In this document: piece after piece, positions 10,814 to 20,775 of the stretch
Position numbering within the stretch: the stretch's first letter is position 1
Layout of the letters: the number at the start of each line of letters is the position of its first letter
NCBI GenBank assembly: GCA_964016985.1
Contig: OZ024823.1
Location: 38,963,264 to 39,027,263 of the forward strand
DNA length: 64,000 bases
Direction of reading: 5' to 3'
Origin: Anodontia alba
Taxonomy: Eukaryota; Mollusca; Bivalvia; Lucinida; Lucinidae
Position numbers and translations under genes: made by a program
The notes under the pieces: generated by a model
What the model was told of the DNA's origin: nothing
The model's input: the letters and a program-made list of their open reading frames with translations, nothing else
Databases searched by the model: none

Positions 10814-10996
10814 CACTTAGCACTCTTGAGTAAAATTTTCAGCAGACGACTTTTTGAAAATAATTTTCTTATTTTTCCCAGGAAACAGGTTTTGGCATTT
10901 CATACAAATTGTCTCCATATTTGTATGAAATGGCAAATCTTATTTCCAAGGAAAACCAGAAAAATATTTCAAAAGATGGAGTGCTATTAAAGCGTT
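10814..10996. mobile_element. MITE family C, copy
   Basis: CAGCAGACGAC at the left and a GTCTCCATATTTGTATGAAATG centre; the right end TGCTATTAAAGCGTTAA has lost the CGTCTGCTG part. Confidence 0.75.
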
Positions 10997-10999
10997 AAG

Positions 11000-11540
11000 G
11001 CGTAAGAAAAAAAATAACTGTGTTTCAAGTTTCCCGACTGATTCGGCCGAAATGCAGCCGATTCAATCAATTTTTAGACGTTTTTAAAAATAAAAAATAA
11101 AAACACCAATTCAGACAATTTTCTCCCTTGTATCCGTTGCGGTTCATTTCATTTTTCGGTAAGCACTGACGCCTAGACTGGTTTTCAAAATCGATTTATT
11201 GTCGGGATTTATTTTTAGTAAAAATACGACAACCAGACAATTTTATTCGATCATTTAAACGCTTGAAATTTACTCATGGTTGTTTTATATTAGCAAGTGG
11301 TCAGAGGAGTGTGCGATTGAAGAACGGCTTCGATACTTTCGATTCGCATGCAAAAATGCTCGCACATCGAGGGCGCGGTCAACATCCTCAGGCCATTTGC
11401 GAATGGTATGAGCATGCGGGACATTTGTTTTCAACACCATCCGCCCCTCGATAAAAGCAAGCAGTCGACAACGAAAGCCGACTTCATCATTCAAGGTCAA
11501 AAAGATGTAAAAGAGGTTTGTATCTCACTACTTTTGATTT
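11000..11540. other. CpG-rich single-copy block, unexplained
   Basis: CpG density rises sharply here (for example CGATTGAAGAACGGC, CATCGAGGGCGCGGTC). The overlapping open frames on both strands are short (63-90 codons) and not recognised. It may be the interior of another hAT-like element: 'CCGACTGATTCGGCCG' recalls the TCGGTCCAG parts of the 5900 element. It could also be a first exon or promoter; I cannot decide. Confidence 0.4.
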
Positions 11541-11554
11541 TGTTTTTTGTTCGT

Positions 11555-11598
11555 TTGGGGGGGGGGGGGTGGGGGTGGGGGGGTGGGGGGGGGGGGGA
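11555..11598 (+). repeat. poly-G run, potential quadruplex
   Basis: Some 40 bases almost all G on the plus strand, broken by single T bases, giving several G-runs of five or more. An A-rich low-complexity stretch follows at 11620-11685. Confidence 0.9.
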
Positions 11599-11802
11599 AT
11601 GCTTTTCCTTTAATATCTAGTCGCTTGAAAAAAAAACCAAATAAATAAAAAAAAAAAAAAAAATAAAAATAAAAAAAAAAAAACTACCTACCTACCCAGG
11701 GTGAATTTTCAGAAGAAACCTGAAACACACATATTATTTTTTTTGGCCTAAACATCTCTATTTCCCCCTACTACTCTCCCACACTGTGAGATGTAATACA
11801 AA

Positions 11803-11965
11803 TACCATATTAACCCTAAGAACTGGGATAGACAGGCCTGAGTAAACTGTGTAGACCCAGATCAGATGCTGCAGTTACACTGTTTGCCACATGCGTATGC
11901 ATGTTCAACAATAATTTTGGACACATCAACGGATAGTAAAAAAGTAGACCTTTACAAATTTAAGA
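11803..11965. mobile_element. MITE family D, shortened copy
   Basis: End ACCATATTAACCCTAAG is present. The core hairpin is collapsed: GATCAGATGCTGCAG runs straight into TTACACTGTTTGCC. Confidence 0.65.
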
Positions 11966-11967
11966 AT

Positions 11968-12165
11968 GATGGTTTGGTGTTTTACATCCATTTCAACATT
12001 ATTTAAATCATATCAAGATGACAGAAGGGTGATTGTGAAAAGGCTCTGTGCAATGAAGTGCCATACAGTCATGAGCTGAATTCTGCCTCCAGCAAGATTC
12101 AAGCCCGGGACCTCATGATCTGAAGTTGGGAGCGCTAACCACTTGGTCACCCTGATGCTTCACAA
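11968..12165 (-). mobile_element. SINE family 2, tRNA-derived, copy
   Basis: Read on the minus strand, the head has an A box-like 'TGGTTAGCGCTCCC' region and a B box-like 'GGTCCCGGGCTTGAATC'. The body ends at GTAAAACACCAAACCATC. A related copy lies at 53875. Confidence 0.65.
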
Positions 12166-12183
12166 ATTCACTATGGTAAGGAG

Positions 12184-12663
12184 TTAACCCTTAAAATGCC
12201 AAACACAACAATTGTCGTCTGCTTCATCTTCTGCCGGTTACTTTAAACGTCATTGTTGCAAACAGTGTGGACCCAGATCAGACTGCTCCTCCAGGAGCAG
12301 TCTGATTTGGGGCCATACTGTTTGCCTATATGCAAAAATATGTTTGAAAAGTTTGCAAAAAAAGATGCAGCAGACGACATAAACAGACAACATTTTCAAA
12401 TGCAGGTTTTCTTGGCATTTTAACCCTTAAAACGCCAAGAATTCGGCATCTGAAAATGTCGTCTGTTTATGTCATCTGCTGAATATTCTTGCAAACTTTT
12501 CAAACCTATTTTTGCATACTGGCAAACAGCGTGGACTCTGATCAGACTGCTCCTAAGAAGCAGTCTGATCTGGGTCCACACTGTTTGCAAATGTGACTTT
12601 TTTAAATCACAAGCAGATGACACGGCAGAGGAAAATTGTTGTGATTGGCAGTTTAAGGGTTAA
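12184..12663. mobile_element. two abutting family F MITEs sharing one TTAA
   Basis: The first copy is 12184-12423, the second 12420-12663. The first ends CTTGGCATTTTAA, which directly becomes TTAACCCTTAAAACGCC of the second. Both cores are intact (tips GCTCCTCCAGGAGC and GCTCCTAAGAAGC). On the outside, ATGGTAAGGAG lies on the left and GGTGTCCCAATACTTAGG on the right, the two halves of a family D end, so the pair sits in a D copy. Confidence 0.8.
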
Positions 12664-12689
12664 GGCTGAAGGTGTCCCAATACTTAGGA

Positions 12690-12980
12690 TAAATAGGGCA
12701 GCTGAAACAGTGGTAACATCAAAACATCGAAGACACAGCACTAGGCAACTTCTTCAGATTGTCAAAAATAGCAATAACCTAGAGATATGCAAATTCAGCT
12801 TAATCCTTGAGTGCCCTTATTCATTTGTCTTGTCAAGTCCAACAATAGCCAGGTCTAATTGATCATTTCACGCCTATTACAGAAAAACCAACTTTTTCAT
12901 TTGTGAATAGCAAAGACCATGGCCAGCTTTCGCACTCTCTAACTTTGCTGTTCAGACTAAAATTCTAGAAGGTTCAGTTT
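12690..12980. repeat. dispersed low-copy sequence, copy 2
   Basis: Counterpart of 8640-8860; similarity continues past GATCATTT into an AACTTTTTCATTTGTG/AACCTTTTACCAGTGTG region. No coding signal on either strand. Confidence 0.5.
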
Positions 12981-12984
12981 CTGT

Positions 12985-13187
12985 ATTAGTGGAAAGGCAG
13001 ACTCAGCAGCTGACAATCTATTGATATTGTCTTATTTTTCACAGAAAATAAGGCACAACATTTCATAAAAATTGTCTCCTCTGGAGACAGTTTGCATGAA
13101 ATATCAAGCCTTATTTTCTTTGAAAAGTATGAAAAATATTTTAAAATGCTGTCTGCTGCTATTTAAATTCAGAAGGTTAAAGGTTAA
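12985..13187. mobile_element. MITE family C, copy beside the 13287 exon
   Basis: Centre TTGTCTCCTCTGGAGACAG; the outer TCAGCAGCTGACA and TGTCTGCTGCTA are worn. Confidence 0.7.
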
Positions 13188-13286
13188 GATTCCTGTTAGA
13201 GGCTAGACTGGTTCTCCACAATTTATTTATGAAGACGTTGGTTTTTCCCATGGCAGGACTAATTTTTTAACCTCTGAACCACTCAC

Positions 13287-13436
13287 CGTAATACTGTCTT
13301 TCAATTTTGAAGTAATCTCCATTATCAATTTTGAAGTAATCTCCATTATTAGAAAAATCTGTCTTGTCTGACATGTGACCAGCAAAGGCAGAGAGTTGTG
13401 TACGCATCAGTGTAGTCTTGCCAAAGATATAGCTGC
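13287..13436 (-). CDS. candidate further exon, unrecognised, with 24-bp in-frame duplication
   Basis: A 150-nt open stretch between AAATATCAG|GC and a strong TTACG|GTGAGT donor. It needs two bases to complete a codon, and the phase 1 exon at 40692 supplies the missing base, giving Gly. It then reads 'SYIFGKTTLMRTQLSAF' and onward, ending phase 1. Residues NGDYFKID are repeated as NGDYFKIE, because positions 13302-13325 and 13326-13349 are identical. I do not recognise the domain, and there are no cysteines, so it is not Kunitz or TSP1. It could be a linker of the papilin-like gene, an exon of another gene, or chance. For it: phase fit, donor quality, 50 open codons in AT-rich DNA and no resemblance to local repeats. 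Confidence 0.45.
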
Positions 13437-13579
13437 CTGATATTTATATAGATTAGTCTAATGTTGTCTGTCCATACATGAATTATGAGGACCCTGATCA
13501 GACTGTACAGATCCACAAGATCTTGATTTTGAACATATTAACATGGCCCCAGCTCAAGACAGGAGGGGTGCCCCAGAGA

Positions 13580-13826
13580 CAATTTGAGCCAGCGCATGAC
13601 AAAACCTGCAATAAGACTTGTGCGACCAGGGAAGACAGATAAGCTTGTGCATCTGCACAGTCTGATCAGAGTCTTTGCTGAAAGCATATGCCTTCTACAG
13701 ACTTCAGGCAATCCAAAGAGGGATAAACCAGAACCCTTGCCATACTGGGTGGATGTACAGGCTGATCTGAGTCTTTGCTGGTCACACAGGTCTTACTGCA
13801 GGTTTTGTCGTGCACTGGCTCATTTG
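13580..13826. mobile_element. MITE family M, copy
   Basis: Ends TTTGAGCCAGCGCATGACA and, inverted, AAATGAGCCAGTGCACGACA. Inside are two CTGATCAGAGTCTTTGCTG segments and a GCAATAAGACTTGTG/GCAGTAAGACCTGTG pair. Confidence 0.7.
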
Positions 13827-13888
13827 TTATTTTGGACCCACCATATCTTGCAAGGCTATTCCAATGTACTCTCAAGAAATGTTTTTGT

Positions 13889-14101
13889 TTAACCCTTGCC
13901 TTGCTGAATAAATTGATGCCATGCCCATTTCTAATTTCCAGCCAATCAGATTACTTGATCGGGTTTTTTGATAGAAATTCACATATTTAATGACAAATCG
14001 TGCAGATTCAGATCAGTTGGTTTCTTCAGAAGCCAACTGATCTGGATCTACACTGTTTGCTAAGACAGAGCATGTTGTGTTCAGCAAGAGAAGAGTTAAA
14101 C
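13889..14101. mobile_element. MITE family E, reverse orientation
   Basis: TTAACCCTTGCCTTGCTGAAT on the left and AGAGTTAA on the right. The part order is the reverse of the copy at 8885. The tip TTGGTTTCTTCAGAAGCCAA is well paired. Confidence 0.8.
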
Positions 14102-14219
14102 ATTCAAAGACAAGACACATTTTTAGAAAAAGCTTATGTCCTCAACAAATAAATCTGAAGTAAGTTTTAAACTATTTCTCCAGTGCTGACCTTGAAAATG
14201 AGGTCAACCTAATCAACTT

Positions 14220-14470
14220 TTTGGCAGGTTGCAGTGACATATCCTGCAAGTTTCGAGAGAATCTACCTACTGGTTCTGGAAATATCATGCCAAGAAGAAA
14301 ATGTCACACCGATGCCAATGCCAATGCCAACACATATGCCAAAGCCAATGAGATCCAAACCAAAAGTAATATGTTCCCCACCCTACCCCACCCCATCGAA
14401 CCTTCACCTCCATTGCGGAGACATAATTATACCAAATTAACACCACAATTAATGCCTTTTCTACAAGTAT
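14220..14470. repeat. fragment with GCCAAT hexamer repeat
   Basis: GATGCCAATGCCAATGCCAA recalls the GACGCCGACGCC tails of the arrays at 45410 and 50570, and ATATGTTCCCCACCC matches AATATGTCCCCCCACCC at 45450. Probably the 3' remnant of such an element. Confidence 0.5.
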
Positions 14471-14522
14471 GATGGCATAAGGTGGAATATCTAATGAAGG
14501 GGCTGATGCGTTAATTGTGGCC

Positions 14523-14549
14523 AGTAGTATAGGGTGCCACTATACTACT
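14523..14549. mobile_element. 27-bp palindromic element with 6-bp target duplication
   Basis: Starts AGTAGTATAG and ends CTATACTACT. GTGGCC lies at 14517-14522 and again at 14550-14555. Starting with AG, ending with CT and duplicating six bases is the rule for Polinton/Maverick integration (known). The rest of any such element is absent. Confidence 0.75.
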
Positions 14550-14774
14550 GTGGCCCAAAGGAAAACATTGTATCCATATGAAATGTTACCAAATACCGGT
14601 ACATCCATTATCTCCAAACAGTGAGCTACCAAATTATCTGAAGGCAGAGGACAGCTAGATGATTCTGGGTTAAATTTCTCCAGTTCTCCATAAAAAGATA
14701 TGTTATTGGAACTCATTAGAAGTGCCTCTGTAAGAGTTAACAGTGTTTACTCAGGCCTATTGGACCTAATATTT

Positions 14775-15017
14775 GACCACCTCATGACAAAACCAACAAA
14801 ATGGATGTGCACTCAGCAAAGACTAAGGTCAGCCGGGCCATCTGCCAAGTCTGAATCAAAGTATATACTGTGCACTCAATGTGTTCCTAAGAACCCACGA
14901 TATCTTCATCCTGACAGCGAAGACTCAGATCAGACTGGGCGGATGCCCAGGCTGATCTGAGTCTTTGCGGGGCACACATGCCATTTTGTTGGTTTTGTCG
15001 TGAGGTGGCTCATTTAG
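14775..15017. mobile_element. MITE family M, copy
   Basis: Inverted TGACCACCTCATGACAAAACC and GGTTTTGTCGTGAGGTGGCT ends; an ACTCAGATCAGACTGGGCGGAT..GCTGATCTGAGTC hairpin lies inside. Confidence 0.75.
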
Positions 15018-15136
15018 TGAAAATATGGTTACTGGGTAACAGCTGTGTCTAACAGCTTATGCATATTTTTAATGTACAATGATACATCATTTATTGTCAG
15101 TATTGTATGTCTATATTGAAATTTTGCCAAACCTTT

Positions 15137-15166
15137 TTTTTTTTTTTTTTTTTTTCTGTATCATCA
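15137..15166. repeat. poly-T run
   Basis: Uninterrupted T run of about 29 bases. Confidence 0.95.
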
Positions 15167-15254
15167 TCCTCTGTCACAGCATATACCTTTCTTTTCTTAT
15201 TCTCTGTATCTTCATTCACTGACTTGTTGTGAAAAATTTTGGTTTATAGATATA

Positions 15255-15593
15255 CCGTATTCGACCTAATTACCGCACTGTGCGCTTAGGTTTTTCAAAC
15301 TTACTGGGAACACTCATTTGTGGTAAAATATGTACCTACTAAAGGTACACTATAAAAAAAGATCAGAAAAGGACTTATTTGATATTGATTATGCAATTTT
15401 TCTGATTATAAATGCATATGTTGTGGGTACTCATTTGAATTGCATCGACAAGTCGATGCAATTCAAATGAGTACCCACAACATATGCCTTTATAAAGAAG
15501 TAGACAAAAAGTACACTGCCTGTAATCTTAAGACTACGAAATCGCTTGACTGTGCGCTTATAGGAGTATGTGCGGTAATTAGGTTGAATACGG
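15255..15593. mobile_element. MITE family B, best copy, TA target
   Basis: 339 bp with ends CCGTATTCGACCTAATTACC and the inverse, flanked by TA at 15253-15254 and 15594-15595. The central hairpin (arms over 30 bp) is perfect around ATCGACAAGTCGAT. TA duplication suggests a Tc1/mariner/pogo-type source. Confidence 0.88.
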
Positions 15594-15595
15594 TA

Positions 15596-16017
15596 GCTAG
15601 CCTTTCTTAGCTGTATTCAGGTGCTGTTGTCCATCATTGCAAGATGCATTAGCTGAATGCTGGTGGTTCTCTCCATGTAACATATTTATCCAAAATATTC
15701 AGACAAATAGGCGAAAGCAAACAGTGTTGACCCAGATTAAATTGCTCCATATTAAATGTGGCTTTCCTGTACACAAGCCCCGAGTGGCAACCCTGCAGAT
15801 ATTGTGATAGTAATCCATCTACAAGCCTACTCATTCTGCATGTCACGCTTGCCTCAAGATAATAGTATACCGTCATTCATTCAGGTAAATTGCCCAGCAA
15901 ATTTATTCAGACAAATTATAATCTGTTCAGTTAATCTGTGCCTTAAGAAAAAATTATGCATTTAGCCAGTGAACCAAAAATTGGAGTTTATGCATATTAA
16001 TTTTGCACTGTAGCTGT
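15596..16017. other. intronic, degenerate repeat pieces only
   Basis: A worn GCAAACAGTGTTGACCCAGA half-hairpin at 15716-15760 is the only structure recognised. Confidence 0.4.
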
Positions 16018-16227
16018 TTAACCCTGGTCCTGCTGAACCTGGATATGCCCTGCCTTTGCAAACAGCGTAGATCCTGATCAATTGGCTTCTGAAGCCAACT
16101 GATCTGGATCTGCACTGTTTCTCATTTAATATGTTAATTTATACAAGAACCTTGATCAAGCAATCTGAATGGCTGACAATTAGAAGTGGGTGTGGCATCT
16201 TAATTTATTCAGCACGACAAGGATTAA
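16018..16227. mobile_element. MITE family E, copy
   Basis: TTAA-bounded; tip shortened to TTGGCTTCTGAAGCCAA; right end CAGCACGACAAGGATTAA. Confidence 0.85.
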
Positions 16228-16434
16228 CACCATCAACTGATTTGGATCAAAAGGTGACAAAATGGTAGGGCTTTGTGCACTGGAACACCAGACAAAAGTG
16301 GGAAGAATATTGGATAAGCAAGGCTCTAACCCAGGACCATTAGTCATGCAAGATAACTTGTCTGCTTTACATAAAAAGCACATATATTAAAGCCACACCA
16401 CAAGGAAAAGTGTTTTCAAGGCAGATGTGAACAT

Positions 16435-16629
16435 TTAACGCTTAGCACTCTGGGTAAAATTTTCAGCAGACGACATTTTGAAACATTTTTCTTATTTTTC
16501 TCAGAAAACAGGATATGACATTTCATGCAAATTGTCTCCTAAGGAGACAATTTGCATGAAATGTCAAATCCTGTTTTCTGGGAAAAATAAGAAAAATATC
16601 ATCAATCTGTCGTCTGCTGAAAAGGTTAA
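16435..16629. mobile_element. MITE family C, near-perfect hairpin
   Basis: The best preserved hairpin of its family: arms of about 45 bp match around GTCTCCTAAGGAGAC, and TTAA lies at both ends. Confidence 0.9.
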
Positions 16630-16770
16630 GATACAGGTTGACCAGCAAAGCCATGAAGTCTGATAGTCTGATGGACAACACAAAAACAGTATAATCCCAC
16701 CCCCTCAACCCCAATCCCAGAAGTATCATCAAATACCCTTAACAAGTCCTATGAGTGTACTGCTAGGCAT

Positions 16771-16940
16771 TTAACACTTAGCATGCTGGGCAAAATGTTT
16801 TAGCAGATGACAAATTAAAATATTTTTCTTATTTTTTTCCAGAAAACACAAGGAAGACAATTTGCATGAAATGTCAAATCCTGTTTTCTTGGGTAAAAAG
16901 AAAGAAACCACCAATTTATCGTCTGCTGCATTTGCCTAGG
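16771..16940. mobile_element. MITE family C, arm-deleted copy
   Basis: TTAACACTTAGCATGCTGGG intact; the left arm between AAAACACAAGG and GACAATTTGCATG is deleted. Confidence 0.75.
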
Positions 16941-17284
16941 TGTCTGAATATTTATGGTATATGTCAAGCATCAAATAAAATATCTTTTGATTATTAGTAA
17001 CCTGTAATACTTCAATCAACAAGATTTTTCCGGCTTCCAGTATATTTCGAGTGTTATGTAATTGTTACATAATGCTAATACAGTACTAATTGCAATAAAG
17101 CACTCACTAATGTTTATGTGGGAACAACTTCAAGTGTTTATGTATTTTTTATCATGCTTTGTTTTTGTCAAGGATGAAGCAAAATGTACTTTATTGTTTC
17201 TAATATTATATCCAATTTAGATGCAACATGAGAAAATGTACCATGTAGCATGTGCCCCCATTTACGACTTATCTGCAGGCGTAC
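16941..17284. other. intronic, nothing recognised
   Basis: AT-rich; no hairpin or open frame of note. Confidence 0.4.
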
Positions 17285-17500
17285 AGGGACTGGATCCACT
17301 TGGCAGATTTTCCACCATTTTGACAAGGGAGGCAACTTTTGTGACTTCCTGTTTGGTTTCCTGCACATCAAGACCTTCTGTAAGGATTTTACCCTAAAAG
17401 GAAAGAATTTGCTCCCAAGGGGAGCAAATTCTTTCCTTTTAGGATAAAACCCTTACAGAAGGGTGACAAGACAATTTTGATAGAGTTAATTGCCTCCCCT
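17285..17500. mobile_element. MITE family H, copy
   Basis: A hairpin with arms CTTCTGTAAGGATTTTACC..GGAAAGAATTTGCTCC around AAGG, flanked by AAGGGAGGCAACTTTTGTG and AATTGCCTCCCCT. Confidence 0.75.
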
Positions 17501-17795
17501 ATTAAAGTGTATTAATTTCCCCAGTCTTCCTATTTTTTTTTAGTGATTCACTAATTTTTGGCTCTAAAATCCAGTTTTACACACTGGTTCCTAAAAATCT
17601 TTGGAAATGGCCTTTTAAGGTAAAACCCTTACAGAAGGGTGACAAGACAATTTTGATAGAGTTAATTGCCTCCCCTATTAAAGTGTATTAATTTCCCTAT
17701 AGTCTTCCTATTCTTTTTTTAATGAATCACTAATTTTTGGCTCTAAAATCCAGTTTTACACACTTTTTCCCTAAAAATCTTTGGAAATGGCCTTT
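17435..17795. repeat. 177-bp tandem duplication of an H arm and flank
   Basis: The text from TAAAACCCTTACAGAAGGG to TTGGAAATGGCCTTT occurs twice (17444 and 17621), almost identical, so the duplication is recent. Confidence 0.85.
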
Positions 17796-17799
17796 ATTT

Positions 17800-18332
17800 T
17801 ATGTTAGAATAAAGACCCAACTCATCTAGACAACATATCTGTATCTGGGCAGTCTGATCAGAGTCTTTGCATAGCCTGATCTAAGTTTTTATAAGGCAAA
17901 CATGCCACAAGGCACATTTTCTCATGTTGTGTCTCAATTTACTACTGTATAATTACCCTAGATATTCAACTACTACAACTACTTGACATACTGATCCTAA
18001 AATTTTGAAACTTCAGACAGAGTGTCTTCCCTTGGATTTCTATCAATAGATTGTCTTCCTTTAGTTTCTGAATGGGTCAGTTTCTCAGATATATGTATAG
18101 ATCTGTCCTGACATTTTTAGAAGTTTATTTTCTTTCAAGAAGTCAGAATTAACTCCAAACAATTAATTACAGTACAGAATGGTAGTATGACATGTACAAA
18201 TACCAGAAACAAGGATAAGACAAGAAATAATTCCACTTATAGTAAGTAAGTGCAGTGGTCATTTTCACAAACATGAAATAAGACTTTGTATAGACTGATA
18301 CCAACCAACCGACCTATTGCTATGACCTTTAC
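17800..18332. other. intronic, worn repeat pieces
   Basis: GCAGTCTGATCAGAGTCTTTGC at 17849 is part of a family M or L hairpin. The rest is unassigned. Confidence 0.4.
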
Positions 18333-18473
18333 ATTAACCCTAGTCCTGCTGAACCCGGATATGTCCTGCCTTTGCAAACAGTGTAGATCCAGATCAGTTG
18401 GCTTCTTCAGAAGAAGCCAACTGATCTGGATCTGCACTAAGTATGTGAATTTATATCAACAATCTGGATTTAC
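18333..18473. mobile_element. MITE family E, truncated, joined to a C half
   Basis: TTAACCCTAGTCCTGCTGAA and an intact hairpin with tip GGCTTCTTCAGAAGAAGCC. It breaks after CAACAATCTGGATTT, where half of a family C copy (18471-18595) begins. Confidence 0.75.
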
Positions 18474-18747
18474 ATGCAAACTGTCTCCTAAGAAGACAAT
18501 CTGCATGTAGTGTGGAATTCTATTATCTAGGAAAAATAAGAAAATATTTCAGAATGTCATCTGCTGAAATTTTTACCCAGCATGCAAAGTGTTAATATCA
18601 TGTGTCAGATTTGTTCATATTTTTATTTTTACCTGTGTATCATATTAATTTTTACAACCAGACACATTCTACCACTCTCACTCTAAATTTTTGTATACCC
18701 TCACTCTCTACCCTAATTCTCCTAAAATACAATTATTAACACTCTCA

Positions 18748-19046
18748 GGCCCAGATGTTCAAAACTTAATGAAGCTGTTAGTTAACTGATGTTAAAATTT
18801 CTATCTTGAAATAATACAAATACATTGATATTTTTTGCTGAAAAAAAAAAATGTGAATGCTATTGAAAAAGCTACTCACATTTTTGCAGCAAAAACATCA
18901 ATGTATCTGAAAATACCTTAAAGCTACAACAGTTAACCAGTTCAATAGCATTCACATTTTTTTTTTTCAGCAAAAAATATCAATGTATTTGCCTTTTGTC
19001 ATTAACAAACTCATAAAGCTAGCAGTGCTTTGAACAACTAGGCCCT
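18748..19046. mobile_element. MITE family G with internal rearrangement
   Basis: GCCCAGATGTTCAAAAC and CTTTGAACAACTAGGCC ends. The GCTGAAAAAA/TTTTTTCAGC arm occurs three times instead of two, so a further inverted segment has been gained. A family C copy (19050-19283) follows at once. Confidence 0.7.
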
Positions 19047-19352
19047 GCATACTGGGTAAATATTTCAGCAGACGACATTTTGAAAAAAAATTTCTTATTT
19101 TTCCCAGTACCCAGGCCAGTAAAATAGGCTTTAACACTTGTTGCAAATTGTCTCCTTTAGAAACAATTTGCATGAAACGTTAAAGCCTTTGGAGAGAATT
19201 CGCATGAAATGTCAAAGCCTACTTCCTGGGAAAATTAAGAAATATATCATCAATTTGTTGCTAGAGTGTGGTAAAGGCTAAAGTACAGGGTTGTCTCTAT
19301 CAAACTCTAAAGTAATGCTGTTTGCTCAGGCATGTCTGTCTGATTCTCATTA

Positions 19353-20690
19353 TGAGGGTCCTGCAAAAAGTTTTGTCACTGGGTTCGGATTACTTCAGTG
19401 CTATGTTTTATCAAACATATTTTTATTACAAACCTTCAAAGTATTCCCCCTTTACTGAAATACATTTTTGTAACCTTTTTACCCAGTCGCGAAAAGCAGA
19501 TAAATAGTCTTCTTTTAGTGGTATCTGTTGGAGACACTGATAAATAGCACTGCGAAGAGAACATCTAGACGTATACTTATTTCCAGAAAGCATTTTCTTA
19601 AGCTTTGGAAATAAAAAGAAGTCACAGGGACTCAGGTCAGGTGAATAAGGTGGATGGTTTAAAACTTTCACCTTTTCAGAAGCCAGTAAAGACTTAACAA
19701 CCTCACACTTATGAGAGGAGGCGTTGTCATGTAAAAGGTGGACTCCTGACCATCCTTTGCTTGGTCGTTTCTTATTGTAAAACTGTCTCACCTTCTTCAG
19801 TATAGAATTCTTGTAGAATCGGCCAGTGACTGTATAACCAGATGGACAAGGCACTTGAACGACTAACCCACTTGAATTAAAGAAAATTGCATGCAACATC
19901 TTTTTCGAACTTATGGTTCTCTTGGCAATACATGGGCCTTTTTGATCTTTTCGCTTCCATTGCTTATTATCAGCCCTTCTTTGTGGCTCAAACATGTGCA
20001 CCCAGGTTTCATCAACTGTTAGCAAGTTAGAAATAACCCGACTATTACAGCCTTTGTATGTTTCAAAAGTTCCGGGGCACATTTAAGGCATTGTGTCTTT
20101 TGCTCCTCTGTGAGCAAATACGGTACCCACCTAGCACAAACTTTTCTCAGGTCCAAACGCTTTTTCAGAATTGTTTGCACACTGCCTCCTGATATGCCAG
20201 TACAACTAGCTATATCTTTGACAGACAATCACGCATCCTGTTCGACCACAATCTTTACAGCAGCGATGTTATCCTTGGTAACAGAGGTTTTAGGCCTTCC
20301 AGGACGGGTATCATCTTCAACAGAAAATTTCCCAGCTTTAAAAGCTTTAACCCACCTAAAAACTGTGCACATTGAAATGGTATGAGGTCCATATATACCA
20401 CAAAATTCATTAAATATCTGCTTTGAATTAAGCCTAATGTGGCATTTAATATAGCTATGAATTTCAGTCTTCTGGTCCATGTTCCAATGTAACAAGTAAA
20501 TTGGTCAGTGTGTATGACTGCATCTATTTCAATTTGAAATGACTCGGTCAGTTGGAAAGCAATTTGCACTAAATAAATGGGTATCGTTAGCTATTCAACA
20601 CACCATTCAAGTGCAGTGAAGCATTTTAAAATATACCGGGGATAAAACTAAGGAAGCCTATTAGTGACAGAACTTTTTGCACCACCCTCG
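19353..20690 (-). mobile_element. mariner element, near complete, TA target
   Basis: 1338 bp between TA duplications (19351-19352 and 20691-20692). Inverted ends are GAGGGTCCTGCAAAAAGTTT on the left and, read inward from the right, GAGGGTGGTGCAAAAAGTTC, both continuing to TGTCACT. The transposase is on the minus strand. Fewer lesions than the copy at 60180, so this is the younger of the two. Confidence 0.92.
19426..20480 (-). pseudogene. mariner transposase, DD34D, one stop and one frameshift
   Basis: Starts MDQKTEIHSYIK at 20480 (an upstream in-frame Met at 20495 is less likely) and ends at FEGL just before a TAA. Domains in order: paired-like N-terminal helix-turn-helix with GRPKTS linker; then the DDE domain with VDETWVH, HDNASSH and YSPDLSPCD. 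Thirty-four residues separate the last two Asp, the mariner spacing. Lesions: an in-frame TGA at 20229-20231, where the other copy has CGA (Arg), and loss of one T near 20070 (GTATGTTTC against GTATGTTTTC), moving the rest into another frame. Otherwise the frame is full length, about 350 codons, as in typical mariner. Confidence 0.9.
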
Positions 20691-20775
20691 TACCTGAAAC
20701 TCCAAGGGACTAGAATTTTTGGACTAAAATAACAATAATTTGAGATAAGAAGAACTGAAACATAAGGATTGACTG

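Noticed and set aside
13584..13892. 102-codon open frame
   Set aside because: It covers a family M hairpin and the same peptide appears mirrored on the other strand.
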